From JACVRW01 sp040509755 (lineage in GTDB: Bacteria; Actinomycetota; Thermoleophilia; Solirubrobacterales; Thermoleophilaceae): a stretch of DNA of 64,000 bases. The notes under the pieces were generated by a model that did no database searches, was not told where the DNA came from, and saw only the letters and a list, made by a program, of their open reading frames with translations. Made by a program: the position numbers and the translations under genes. The DNA is taken from contig JBEVKF010000126.1 of NCBI GenBank assembly GCA_040509755.1, forward strand, positions 1 to 64,000, given 5' to 3'. Shown piece by piece: positions 1 to 8,390 of this stretch. Numbering within the stretch: position 1 is the stretch's first letter; each line of letters opens with the position of its first letter.

Positions 1-132
1 CCCCACCCTGTCGCTCTGAGAGGTCTCATCCCGGCGACCGCGGTGATGCTCTACGCGCCACGCGACGAGGCGGAGCTCGACGTCATCGAGGGTCTGGTCC
101 GGACCTCACACGCATTCGCTCGCCCCGCCTGA
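1..132 (+). CDS. C-terminal end of an unidentified protein (partial)
   Basis: Frame 1 is open from the window edge to a TGA at 130-132, giving 43 residues that include APRDEAELDVIEGLVR. Third codon positions from about codon 10 onward are mostly G or C, as in neighbouring genes, which supports real coding. It would be the tail of a gene that starts outside the window. It overlaps the 3' end of the convergent M20 hydrolase gene by 27 bp. The fragment is too short to assign a family, and it could be a chance open frame. Confidence 0.4.
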   Translation, partial: PHPVALRGLIPATAVMLYAPRDEAELDVIEGLVRTSHAFARPA

Positions 133-1356
133 CTGGTAAGCGAAGAGGGCGTAGACGGCGGCGCAACGGCGCATGGCGGCTTCGTCGATGTACTCGTCGG
201 GTCCGTGGGAGATGTCCAGGCGACCCCCGCCGAAGGCGAAAGCCGGGATGCCGAGCTGTGAGTACCAGCGGGTGTCGAGCACGCCGGGGCACATCTGGAA
301 GCTCGGTTCGGAGCCTTCCACGGCGTGGATGCATTGAGCCAGTGCCTGGGCAGTGGGGTGGGCCTGGTCGGTGCTGCCGGAGGGTTGCTGTTGCAGCACG
401 TCGATGTCTACCTTCGCGCCGGCGGCGTCGGCTGCGTTGTTGATCATCCCGGTCAGGCGTGCGAGCTCCTGCTCCAGCTCTTCTTCTGGGTTGAAGCGCC
501 GGTCGATGGAGAACCAGGCCGAGCCCGGAACGGCGTTGAAGCCGGCGCCGGCACCGGCCTGTCCGCCGACGACGAGCATCGAGCCGGCGGCCTCCTCACT
601 TTCGACCGGGAACCTCGTTTGTTTGTTGAGCAGCTCGTGGGAGAGCACGGTCAGAGGTTCTGCGATGCGGATCATGTGTTCGAAGGCGTTGATGCCCTGG
701 TGGACGTAGCCGACGTGCGCTTCACGCCCGGAGGTCTGGACTCGTAGCGTGATCGCGCCGCGGCATGCGTGCCAGACGACGCCACCGGTCGGCTCGGCGG
801 TGAGCATCGCGACTGCGTCGGGATCGATCAGGCCGGCCGCGCGGAGGTGTCCCGAGCCGGCGACGCTGCCCGTCTCCTCGTCGCAGACGAAGTGCAGCAC
901 GATTCGACGGCCGTCGAGCAGTGCCAGCTCCCGCGCCGCGAGCGCGCCGTAGAGCATGCTGACCAGCCCACCCTTCATGTCGGCGGTGCCGCGCCCGGTG
1001 ATCCTGCCGTCGCGACGTACCGGGCGCAACTGTGCGGGATCCTGCGCCGGGACGACGTCGAAGTGCCCGTGGAAGTAGATCGTGCGGGGGCCGTCGCCGA
1101 TGCTGCATCGAACGACACACGGATCCTCCAGCTCACGGCTCGGGCCCAGCTCGATCAGCTCGGGCGACAGACCCACCCTCTCCATCGCGTCGTGCAGGGC
1201 ACGGCCGCACAGGCCGAGCTGACGACCGGGCGGGTTCTGCGTATCGATGGCGACCAGATCCTGCAGCAGTACAGCCATCTCATCCGCGCGGGGCTCCAGC
1301 CAAGCCTGCACTACAGCAGCGCCATCCGACACCCAGACCCCTCTCTTGAGCACCAT
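106..1356 (-). CDS. M20-family metallohydrolase (ArgE/DapE/carboxypeptidase G2 type)
   Basis: Predicted cytoplasmic zinc-dependent amidohydrolase or peptidase of 416 residues. The family signatures are clear: GHFDVVPA near residue 97 (metal ligand His98, with Asp100), GTADMKGG near 123-130 (bridging Asp) and CDEETGS near 158 (catalytic Glu pair), then a dimerisation-type middle segment and a C-terminal His in DISHGPDEYI. Members deacylate N-acyl amino acids or cleave dipeptides; the substrate cannot be read from sequence. The ATG at 1356 is used here. A GTG at 1332, preceded by an AGAGAGGGG ribosome-binding site, is a good alternative that would shorten the protein by 8 residues. The gene stands alone, divergent from the repeat protein at 1454. 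Confidence 0.88.
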   Translation of the reverse strand: MVLKRGVWVSDGAAVVQAWLEPRADEMAVLLQDLVAIDTQNPPGRQLGLCGRALHDAMERVGLSPELIELGPSRELEDPCVVRCSIGDGPRTIYFHGHFDVVPAQDPAQLRPVRRDGRITGRGTADMKGGLVSMLYGALAARELALLDGRRIVLHFVCDEETGSVAGSGHLRAAGLIDPDAVAMLTAEPTGGVVWHACRGAITLRVQTSGREAHVGYVHQGINAFEHMIRIAEPLTVLSHELLNKQTRFPVESEEAAGSMLVVGGQAGAGAGFNAVPGSAWFSIDRRFNPEEELEQELARLTGMINNAADAAGAKVDIDVLQQQPSGSTDQAHPTAQALAQCIHAVEGSEPSFQMCPGVLDTRWYSQLGIPAFAFGGGRLDISHGPDEYIDEAAMRRCAAVYALFAYQSGGASECV

Positions 1357-1453
1357 CGCGCCGACCGGCCCCCTGGCGATCTACCAGCGACGCTCAAGTC
1401 TTGCTCTGGTCTGCCGACACACCTGTGGTCCCCGAGGTTCTAGCAAGGATCTG

Positions 1454-2206
1454 ATGAATACACGTCCCGGTGGTAGCCCCACGACGAGCAGGTTTGCCCT
1501 TCTCCGCGATCGTCTTACCTTTGCCAATTTGACTGCCCTGCTGGCGCTGTTCGTGGCGCTCGGCGGCACCTCCTACGCCGCGCTCAGCGTCGGCAGTGAG
1601 CAGATCGTGAACAACAGCGTCCGCTCGGAAGACCTGCACAACAACGACGTGCGCGGCCGCGACATCCACAAGGACACCGTGCGCGGCACCGACGTACGGG
1701 ATGGCGACCTGCAGGGCAGAGACGTGCGCGACAACACGATTACCGGCACCGACGTCAAGGAGTCGGCGCTCGGCACGGTCCCCAGCGCCCGCGACGCCCA
1801 GATGTTCGCCGGCAAGCCGGCGAGCGCGTTTCTCGGCAGCGACAAGCAGCTCAGGGTCGGCCCGATCAAGCTCGCACAGGGCGAGACGAAGACGGTTGCC
1901 ACGAGTGGGCCCTTCACTTGGACGGCAGCGTGCAGCGACGATCCCGGCGGCAACACGAGGCTGATCGTGACCGTCGAGAGCACCGAGCCCGACGGCTTCA
2001 TTGCGGACTTTGGCGGTGGCGGCCAGCCTGTCTCGCCCGGCTCGCCGGCCGAGGCGTTCAACAGCGTCAGCTCGGGCTCTGTGTACACAATCGGTTTCCC
2101 GTTCAGCGCTGTGGGCCCAGGCGGAGCGGCGCCTGCGGGCATAGCCTTCGTCGGCATCAAGATCGGTGGCGCCGACTGCCTGATCAACGGCATCATCTGG
2201 CCCTGA
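1454..2206 (+). CDS. Exported or anchored protein with five ten-residue repeats
   Basis: A 250-residue protein of unknown function. A hydrophobic segment (residues about 22-43, ending GGTSYAA) looks like a signal peptide or anchor. It is followed by five tandem ten-residue repeats, residues 53-102, with pattern N-x-x-V-R-G-x-D-V-x (for example NNDVRGRDIH and KDTVRGTDVR). Then come a linker and a beta-rich C-terminal domain of about 125 residues with two Cys (about 155 and 243). Proteins with this N-terminal segment and repeat style are common in Solirubrobacterales genomes. The start is ATG at 1454, set by AAGG at 1445-1448; longer starts upstream have no such site. The repeats suggest a solenoid or stalk that displays the C-terminal domain; that is inference. 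Confidence 0.82.
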   Translation: MNTRPGGSPTTSRFALLRDRLTFANLTALLALFVALGGTSYAALSVGSEQIVNNSVRSEDLHNNDVRGRDIHKDTVRGTDVRDGDLQGRDVRDNTITGTDVKESALGTVPSARDAQMFAGKPASAFLGSDKQLRVGPIKLAQGETKTVATSGPFTWTAACSDDPGGNTRLIVTVESTEPDGFIADFGGGGQPVSPGSPAEAFNSVSSGSVYTIGFPFSAVGPGGAAPAGIAFVGIKIGGADCLINGIIWP

Positions 2207-2255
2207 CCCCGGCTTCTTCCACGGCGGCCCTCAGGGCGGTGCTATTCCTAGCCGC

Positions 2256-3179
2256 GTGCACGTGGTCGCTCTCTTCGGGCCCACCGGCGTCGGGAAGACG
2301 GCGGTTGCCATCGCCCTCGCGGAGCTGCTTCGGGGCCGCGGGGAGGATCCGCTGGCCGTGTCGGCCGATGCACTGCAGGTCTATCGCGGGCTCGAGGTCC
2401 TGACCGGCGCGGCGACTGCCGCCGAGCAGGCTCGGCTCGAGCACCGCCTGCTGTCGGTCGTCGAGCCGACAGAGACCTTCTCGGCGGGCGCGTTCGCCGC
2501 TCGCGCTCACGCCGAGATCGACTCGGCCCTGGCGGCAGGCCGCCGCCCGATCGTGGTGGGGGGCACCGGGCTCTATCTCCAGGCGGCGCTGACCGACCTC
2601 GAGCTGCGCCCGCCCCCCGACGCCGCGCTTCGTGGGCGCATCGAGGCGGCGCTCGCGGAGCGAGGCGCCCCGGCGCTCCATGCCGAGCTGGCCGCGCACG
2701 CGCCGGAGGCCGCCGCCTCGATTGATCCCCGCGACGGCAGCCGGGTGGTGCGCGCGCTTGAGCTGGTCGAGATGGGTACGCAGCCGGCACCGGGGGGCGC
2801 GGACTCGCGGCTCTGGACCGCGCGCCTGCGTCACCCGACCCTGCTGTTCGGCCTGGTCATGGAGCGCGAGGCCCTCTACGAGCGCATCGACAGGCGAGTC
2901 GACGAGATCGCAGCAGGCGGCGCAGCGGAGGAGGTGAGACGCGCCGAGGAGGTCGGCGCGTCGCGTACCGCGCGCAGCGCGCTCGGCTTCCAAGAGCTCC
3001 TCAGCGGCGACGTCGAGGGCATGAAGCGGCGCACGCGCAACTACGCGAAGCGCCAGTTGACCTGGTTGCGCCGGCTGCCCGACGTGCATCAGATCGAGCT
3101 CGTTTCCTCTTCGCCGAAGCTGGCGGCGGACCAGATCGCCCATATACTGGCCGCGCAGCCAGGAGAGGCGCAGTTCTAA
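2256..3179 (+). CDS. miaA: tRNA dimethylallyltransferase MiaA
   Basis: Transfers the dimethylallyl group from DMAPP to N6 of A37 in tRNAs reading UNN codons, stabilising codon-anticodon pairing. The 307-residue product has the P-loop GPTGVGKT at residues 8-15, the Asp/Ala/Gln segment SADALQVYRGL, the VGGTGLYLQA motif, and a C-terminal KRQLTWLRR segment typical of the family. The GTG at 2256 places the P-loop at its usual distance from the N terminus. The gene lies 49 bp after the repeat protein and 13 bp before the Ntn hydrolase, on the same strand. The prenyl donor comes from the MEP pathway, two of whose genes (dxr, ispG) lie further on. Confidence 0.95.
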   Translation: MHVVALFGPTGVGKTAVAIALAELLRGRGEDPLAVSADALQVYRGLEVLTGAATAAEQARLEHRLLSVVEPTETFSAGAFAARAHAEIDSALAAGRRPIVVGGTGLYLQAALTDLELRPPPDAALRGRIEAALAERGAPALHAELAAHAPEAAASIDPRDGSRVVRALELVEMGTQPAPGGADSRLWTARLRHPTLLFGLVMEREALYERIDRRVDEIAAGGAAEEVRRAEEVGASRTARSALGFQELLSGDVEGMKRRTRNYAKRQLTWLRRLPDVHQIELVSSSPKLAADQIAHILAAQPGEAQF

Positions 3180-3192
3180 GGAGAGGGAATCT

Positions 3193-5628
3193 GTGAAGCG
3201 CACGATCGTGTCGGTCGCCGCCGTTGCGGCCTTGTTTGTCTTGGTCCCGTCCGCGTATGCGGTGCGCGACTACGCGCGTACAGCGCTCAACATCATTCCT
3301 TCGGGCCAATACGGCGGCGCGCCGCCGGTGGCCAAGGCCGACGACCAGGCGCGGATGTACGACGCGCTGACGCCGCTGTTCGACCGTGTCGGCCGCGGCG
3401 ACCTGACGCGCTACTTCAAGTCCGAGCTGCTCGGAACGAAGGGGCAGGGACCGCTGAAGACCGAGCGCCCGCGCAAGGGCGTGCGCATCGTGCGCGACCG
3501 CTTCAACGTCCCGCACATCTACGGCAAGACCAATGACGACGTGACCTTCGGCGCCGGCTGGGCGCTCGCCCAGGACCGCACGCTGCTGCTCGAGCAGGCG
3601 CGCTACAACGCGCGCGTCGCCGCCGTCGACGCTCCCGGGCTCGAGGCGATCGACCTGATCACGAGGCTCAAGAGCTTCCAGCCGAGCGCGCAGACCGAGC
3701 GCGAGGTGGCCAAGGAGGCGAAGATCCTGCGCGAGCACTATGGAAAGCGCGGACGTCGCTTCCTCCACGACATCGACGTCTTCGTCAAGGGGATCAACGC
3801 TCAGTACCGCAAGGCCGGTTCGAAGGCAAAGCCCTGGAAGCGCAACGACGTAATCGCGCTCAACGCCGTCAAGAGCGAGCTCTTTGGAGAAGGCGGCGGC
3901 AGCGAGGTGCGCGCCGCCCAGCTGCTCGACGGCCTGCAGGACGCCCATGGGGCCGATCGCGGACTCTCCTTGTGGAACGACCTGCGCCAGCGCCACGACC
4001 CGGAGACCCCCGTGTCCGTCAAGGGCAACTTCCCCTATTCGCCGCTCCCGAAGGACCGCTCGGGGAACGTCGTCGTCGACAACGGCTCGTTCCAGCCGAT
4101 CCCGGTGCCCGGCGCCAACGCCGCCAAGGCCTCCACGGCCATGCGCCGCCAGGCCAGCAACATCCTGATGGTTGCCGGCAAGCGCTCGAAGTCGGGCAAC
4201 CCGCTGTTCGTTGGCGGTCCGCAGATCGGCTACTTCTACCCGGGCCTGACGCTCGAGATGGACCTGCACGGACCGGGATGGACAGCCCGCGGCGCTACGT
4301 CGGCGCCGTTCCCGGGGTACATCCTGATCGGCCGGCGCGAGGACTTCGCCTGGACGCTGACGTCGGCGGGCGCGGACATCGTCGACATCTTCATCGAGAC
4401 GCTATGCGAGGGCAGCGACACCAAGTACCTCTACAAGGGCAAGTGCCGCGAGATGACGCCCTTCAACGCGGGAACGCTCGATGGCCAGCCCGTGCGCTTC
4501 GATCGCACGGTCCATGGCCCGGTCGTGGGTTACGCGAGCGTCAACGGCACACGCGTGGCGGTCTCGCGCAAGCGCTCGAGCTACCTGCTCGACGGCGTCG
4601 ATCTGCTGCTCTTCCAGCGTCTGACGCGCGGCAAGGTGCGAAGCGCGCGCGACTTCATCGACGCGGCCTCGATCTCGCCTCAGACGTTCAACACGTTCTA
4701 CGCCGACCACGACGAAGCGGCCATGATCACCACCGGGCGTCTGCCGATCCGGGCCAAGGGCGTCGATCAGGGCCTGCCCACCGACGGCCGCGGCTCGCAT
4801 GAGTGGCGGGGCTTCCTCAAGCCCAAGGACCACCCGCAGGGGATCGTGCGCTCAGGCGTGCTGAACAACTGGAACAACAAGCCGGCGCGCGGGTTCCCCG
4901 CCTCCGACGACCAATGGGCCTACGGGGCGATCAGCCGCGTCGACCTGCTCAACATGAACACCGCCAAGCGCGGCAAGCACACGCTGGCGACGCTCACCGG
5001 CGCGATGAACGCGGCGGCCACGCAGGACGTGCGCGCGGTCACCTTCGTGCCGCTGCTGGCCGAGCTGCTGAAGGGCGGTGCGTCGCCAAGCCCGCGCGCC
5101 ACGCGCATGCTCGAGCTGCTCGAGGACTGGCGTGCGAAGGGCGGTAGCCGCCTCGATGCCGACCTGAACGGCCGGATCGACCATCCCGGCGCGGCCATCC
5201 TCGACACGGCCTGGAAGCGCCTGGCCGACGCCGCGCTCGTTCCGGCGCTGGGCCAGCCGCTCGCCGACCAGCTCAACGACACTCTGCACCGGCGCTTCGA
5301 CCTGCCGCCGGGCGGCCAGTTCGGCGGGTGGCACATGTACATGTCCAAGGACCTGCGCCGGCTGCTCGGCAAGCCCGTCAAGGGGCCGCTGGCAAACAGC
5401 TACTGCGGCCTCGGTGACATCAACGTCTGCCGCGCGGACCTGTGGGCGGCGCTCGATGCCGCCGGTGTGGAACTCGAGGCGGCTCAGGGTGCCGACCCGG
5501 CCGCCTGGTCCGCGGACGCCGTGCGCGAGCGCATCTCGTTCTTACCCGGCCTGCTGCCCTACACGATGCGCTACACCAACCGCCCGAGCGGGATCCAGCA
5601 GGTGGTCGAGTTCAAGGGGCACCGCTGA
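3193..5628 (+). CDS. Exported penicillin-acylase-family Ntn hydrolase
   Basis: An 811-residue precursor with a clear signal peptide (residues 1-23, ending SAYA). Family members are autoproteolysed into alpha and beta chains, with the new N-terminal Ser of the beta chain as nucleophile. Here the candidate is Ser322, followed by Asn, in RRQASNILMV. Other family features are the alpha-chain segment GVRIVRDRFNVPHIYG, the oxyanion-type segment GPQIGYFYPG, and NNWNNKPARG in the later beta chain. Relatives cleave penicillins, cephalosporins, acyl-homoserine lactones or other amides, so the substrate is open. The GTG start at 3193 is set by a strong AAGGAGAGG site at 3179-3187. The next gene, dapF, follows after 13 bp. 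Confidence 0.9.
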   Translation: MKRTIVSVAAVAALFVLVPSAYAVRDYARTALNIIPSGQYGGAPPVAKADDQARMYDALTPLFDRVGRGDLTRYFKSELLGTKGQGPLKTERPRKGVRIVRDRFNVPHIYGKTNDDVTFGAGWALAQDRTLLLEQARYNARVAAVDAPGLEAIDLITRLKSFQPSAQTEREVAKEAKILREHYGKRGRRFLHDIDVFVKGINAQYRKAGSKAKPWKRNDVIALNAVKSELFGEGGGSEVRAAQLLDGLQDAHGADRGLSLWNDLRQRHDPETPVSVKGNFPYSPLPKDRSGNVVVDNGSFQPIPVPGANAAKASTAMRRQASNILMVAGKRSKSGNPLFVGGPQIGYFYPGLTLEMDLHGPGWTARGATSAPFPGYILIGRREDFAWTLTSAGADIVDIFIETLCEGSDTKYLYKGKCREMTPFNAGTLDGQPVRFDRTVHGPVVGYASVNGTRVAVSRKRSSYLLDGVDLLLFQRLTRGKVRSARDFIDAASISPQTFNTFYADHDEAAMITTGRLPIRAKGVDQGLPTDGRGSHEWRGFLKPKDHPQGIVRSGVLNNWNNKPARGFPASDDQWAYGAISRVDLLNMNTAKRGKHTLATLTGAMNAAATQDVRAVTFVPLLAELLKGGASPSPRATRMLELLEDWRAKGGSRLDADLNGRIDHPGAAILDTAWKRLADAALVPALGQPLADQLNDTLHRRFDLPPGGQFGGWHMYMSKDLRRLLGKPVKGPLANSYCGLGDINVCRADLWAALDAAGVELEAAQGADPAAWSADAVRERISFLPGLLPYTMRYTNRPSGIQQVVEFKGHR

Positions 5629-5641
5629 GTATCGTCGGCGC

Positions 5642-6487
5642 GTGAAGTTCGCGAAGTGGCAGGCGCTGGGAAACGACTACGCGATCGTCGAGCAAGGGGA
5701 GCTCCCCTTCGAGCTCACACCTGAGCGTGTGCGGCGCCTGTGCGCGCCACACACCGGCATCGGCGCCGATGGCATCCTGTTGCTCCGCGAGAGCTCCGAC
5801 GCCTCCTCCGTCGCCGAGATCCAGATCTACAACCCCGACGGGTCGCAGGCCGAGCTGTCCGGCAACGGCGTGCGCCAGGCAGTCATGTACCTGCGCCGCA
5901 GCGGCTTGGTGGACACCGACGCCTTCGCAGTGCAGACAGCCGCCGGCGTTGTCCGGCCGACCATCAACGGCGAGCTGTGCACGATGGACATCGGACAAGT
6001 GCGCCTCAGCGCGCCCGACGACTTCCCGTCGGGAAGAGCCGACGGCCGGGGCACGCTGCGCTCCGCCGGGCGGGAGTTCGACTTCCAGTTCGTGCAAGTG
6101 GGCAACCCGCAGTGCGCGATCGAGGTTCCGGACGGCCTGGAGGAGCTCGATCTGGATCGCTACGGTCCCGGCATCGAGACCCACGAGCTGTTCCCGCGCC
6201 GGATCAACACGTCGTTCTGGCGGCGTGTAGGCGACTCCGAGATTCGGGCGCGCATCTTCGAGCGCGGCGTGGGGGAGACGAGGTCCTCCGGCACCGGCGC
6301 GACGGGTGCGGCCGTGGCCGCCATCCTGAGCGGCGTCGAGAGCCCCGTGAGCGTGAGACTCGACGGAGGACAGCTCGAGGTCGAGGCCGATCAGCAGATG
6401 AACGTGAAGCTGACCGGCTGGGCGCGCCCCGTGTACGCCGGCACCCTGAGCGACGAGTTTGTCGAGGAGCTCCATGCAGCCGAGTAG
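5642..6487 (+). CDS. dapF: Diaminopimelate epimerase DapF with Ser at both catalytic Cys positions
   Basis: DapF interconverts LL- and meso-diaminopimelate using two Cys residues as acid and base. This 281-residue protein has the full DapF layout: GNDYAIVE at the N terminus, GIGADGILLL, NPDGSQAEL before the first catalytic site, and GVGETRSSGTGA at the second. The first site reads ELSGNG (Ser73) where classical enzymes read C-G-N-G. The second reads SSGTG (Ser216) where they read A-C-G-T-G. Both codons are plain TCC (5858-5860 and 6287-6289). The GTG start at 5642 gives the expected N terminus. The gene overlaps dapL by 14 bp, so the two are probably co-expressed. It may be a serine-using variant, a relative with another substrate, or impaired. 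Confidence 0.85.
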   Translation: MKFAKWQALGNDYAIVEQGELPFELTPERVRRLCAPHTGIGADGILLLRESSDASSVAEIQIYNPDGSQAELSGNGVRQAVMYLRRSGLVDTDAFAVQTAAGVVRPTINGELCTMDIGQVRLSAPDDFPSGRADGRGTLRSAGREFDFQFVQVGNPQCAIEVPDGLEELDLDRYGPGIETHELFPRRINTSFWRRVGDSEIRARIFERGVGETRSSGTGATGAAVAAILSGVESPVSVRLDGGQLEVEADQQMNVKLTGWARPVYAGTLSDEFVEELHAAE

Positions 6488-7634
6488 CCGCCTTGACCGC
6501 CTCCCGCCGTACCTGTTCGCTGAGCTCGAGCGCAAGATCACGGAGCGCAAGGCGGCCGGGGTGGACGTGATCTCCCTCGGGATCGGCGATCCCGATACCC
6601 CGACTCCCGACGTCGTGATCGACGCGCTCGCCGCGGGCGCGCGCGACCCCGGCACGCATCAGTACCCGTCCAACCGCGGCCGGCCCGAGCTGCGCGAGGC
6701 CTTCGCGCGCTTCTACGAGCGGCGCTTCGGCGTTGCGCTCGATCCCGACAGCGAGATCATCCCGGCGCTGGGAGCCAAGGAGTGCGTCTTCAACCTGAGC
6801 CTCGCGTTCCTCGATCCGGAAACGGTTGCGCTGGCCGCGGACCCGGGCTACCCGGTCTACACCGGCGGCCCACTGATCGCGGGCGCCGAGGCGGTCCTGA
6901 TGCCGCTCGTGCCCGAGCTCGGCTTCGCGCCCGACCTGGACGCAATCGGCGCCGACGTGGCCGCGCGCGCCCGGCTGCTGTTTCTGAACTATCCGAACAA
7001 CCCAACCGGCGCGGTGGTGCCGGACGGCCTGTTCGAGCGCGCCGTCGAGTTCGGCCGCGAGCACGACGTGCTGATCGTGCACGACGCCTCATACACGGAG
7101 ACCACCTTCGACGGCTACGTCGCGCCCAGCTTCCTCGAGACCCCCGGGGCGAAGGAGGTTGGCGTGGAGGTCTTCTCGCTCTCAAAGGGCTGGAACATGA
7201 CCGGCTGGCGGACGGCTGCGATCGTCGGCAACCCTCAGGCGGTGGCCGCGTACTGGAAGCTGAAGACGAACATCGACTCCGGGATGTTCGAAGCCGTGCA
7301 GCTCGCGGCGATCGCAGCACTCGACGCCGGCGCGCCTGCCGAGATGGTCTCCATCTACAAGCGGCGGCGCGACCTTGTCTGCAACGCGCTGCACGAGATC
7401 GGTGTTGACGTGACCCCTCCGCGCGGAACGATCTACGTCTGGGCGCCGGTGCCCGAGGGACACACTTCGGCGTCCTATTGCGAGATGGTGCTCGAGGAGT
7501 CGGGCGTGGTCGTGTCGCCGGGCGGCGCCTATGGGCCCAACGGCGACGGCTTCTTCCGCATCTCGCTGACGCTGTCGGATGAGCGGCTGGCCGAGGCTCT
7601 CGAGCGCCTACGCGGCAGCCTCGCCGCGAGGTAG
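6474..7634 (+). CDS. dapL: LL-diaminopimelate aminotransferase (class I aminotransferase)
   Basis: A 386-residue PLP-dependent fold-type I aminotransferase. The N terminus SSRLDRLPPYLFAELE followed by SLGIGDPDTPTP is characteristic of DapL-type enzymes, which convert tetrahydrodipicolinate directly to LL-diaminopimelate with glutamate as amino donor. The PLP Lys lies in FSLSKGWNMTGWR and the substrate Asn in YPNNPTG. The ATG at 6474 is preceded by GAGGAG (6464-6469) inside the end of dapF; an upstream TTG at 6459 is less likely. Overlap with dapF fits one pathway, since DapL makes the LL isomer that DapF would epimerise. A related broad-specificity aminotransferase cannot be fully excluded. 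Confidence 0.85.
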   Translation: MQPSSRLDRLPPYLFAELERKITERKAAGVDVISLGIGDPDTPTPDVVIDALAAGARDPGTHQYPSNRGRPELREAFARFYERRFGVALDPDSEIIPALGAKECVFNLSLAFLDPETVALAADPGYPVYTGGPLIAGAEAVLMPLVPELGFAPDLDAIGADVAARARLLFLNYPNNPTGAVVPDGLFERAVEFGREHDVLIVHDASYTETTFDGYVAPSFLETPGAKEVGVEVFSLSKGWNMTGWRTAAIVGNPQAVAAYWKLKTNIDSGMFEAVQLAAIAALDAGAPAEMVSIYKRRRDLVCNALHEIGVDVTPPRGTIYVWAPVPEGHTSASYCEMVLEESGVVVSPGGAYGPNGDGFFRISLTLSDERLAEALERLRGSLAAR

Positions 7635-7647
7635 CCTCGTCGGTCTC

Positions 7648-8358
7648 ATGCACTACTGCGGCGTCGTCCCAATGCAGGGCTCGCTCCAGCTCGCGATGCT
7701 GGAGGAGGTCCGCACGCCCGAGCCTCCGATCCGGCTCTCGGCGATCTTCTTCGAGCCCGGCTCCGCGGAGCAGGTCGCCACCGAGCTGACCTCGCTCGGT
7801 GACATGGCCATCGCGGTGGGAGCGCCGCTCGCCGGACCGCGCGCCGGGCGCCCTGGCCGCGACTGCGATGCCCTGCTGCTGCGCCGCGGCGTCGGGCCGC
7901 AGCCGCCCGACCGCGCCACGCGCCGCCTGGTCGAGCTGCTCGGCCAGCTGCCCCGCTTCGAGCCGCAGGCCGGCGAGGGTGAAGGGTCGGTGGGGGAGGG
8001 CGCATACAACGATTTCCCGCTGTTCGAGAGCAACGCCGATGGCATCTTCTGCGCCCTCCAGGGCCGCCGGCTCCCGGCCAAGCGCCACCCGCTCGGACTG
8101 CAGCTGCGCATCGAGGAGCTCGAGGGCGACCACGTGCTCGACGAGGGCGGCGAGCTCTGGCACCGCCGGATCGAGGAGCTCGACGCCGCCGCCTGCGCCC
8201 TGTGCGCGCACCGCTACGCGCTTGGCCACGCCTCGTGGCTCGGAGACCCCGAGGAGGCCGTGATCGTCCTTCCGGGAAGCGCGTTGCCGTCCGAGTTCCC
8301 GCGCCAGGGCGTGCTGCCGCCGGTGGAACGCTTGCGGCTGCCGGTGCTCCCCGGGTAG
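7648..8358 (+). CDS. Conserved-looking protein of unknown function
   Basis: A 236-residue soluble protein whose family I do not recognise with confidence. The beginning (strand, then IRLSAIFFEP, then a helix and MAIAVGAPL) has the alternating pattern of an RNase-H-like fold, and a distant resemblance to DUF429-type proteins is possible. Later segments include GRDCDALLLRR, EGAYNDFPLFESNADGIFCALQG and CALCAHRYALGHASWLGDPEEAVIVLPG. The last suggests a nucleotide- or DNA-handling role, but this is speculation. The ATG at 7648 lies 13 bp after dapL. A TAGCCT box at 7632-7637 could supply its own promoter. Confidence 0.72.
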   Translation: MHYCGVVPMQGSLQLAMLEEVRTPEPPIRLSAIFFEPGSAEQVATELTSLGDMAIAVGAPLAGPRAGRPGRDCDALLLRRGVGPQPPDRATRRLVELLGQLPRFEPQAGEGEGSVGEGAYNDFPLFESNADGIFCALQGRRLPAKRHPLGLQLRIEELEGDHVLDEGGELWHRRIEELDAAACALCAHRYALGHASWLGDPEEAVIVLPGSALPSEFPRQGVLPPVERLRLPVLPG

Positions 8359-8377
8359 CGCCGCGACCGGTCGCGCC

Positions 8378-8383
8378 TAGACT
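8378..8383 (+). promoter_or_regulatory. -10 element TAGACT for hflX
   Basis: TAGACT ends 7 nt before the hflX ATG at 8391, so transcription would start at or next to the start codon. No Shine-Dalgarno sequence fits in the gap. Assigned from pattern only. Confidence 0.5.
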
Positions 8384-8390
8384 TGGGTCT

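Noticed and set aside
1604..1760. A periodic stretch of about 30 bp units that first looked like a repeat array
   Set aside because: The period is the codon image of five ten-residue protein repeats; there are no spacers and the DNA units are diverged, so it is not CRISPR.
2193..3203. A long minus-strand frame opposite miaA
   Set aside because: It covers miaA almost exactly, with Arg/Ala/Gly-rich nonsense; the P-loop and other motifs on the plus strand are decisive.
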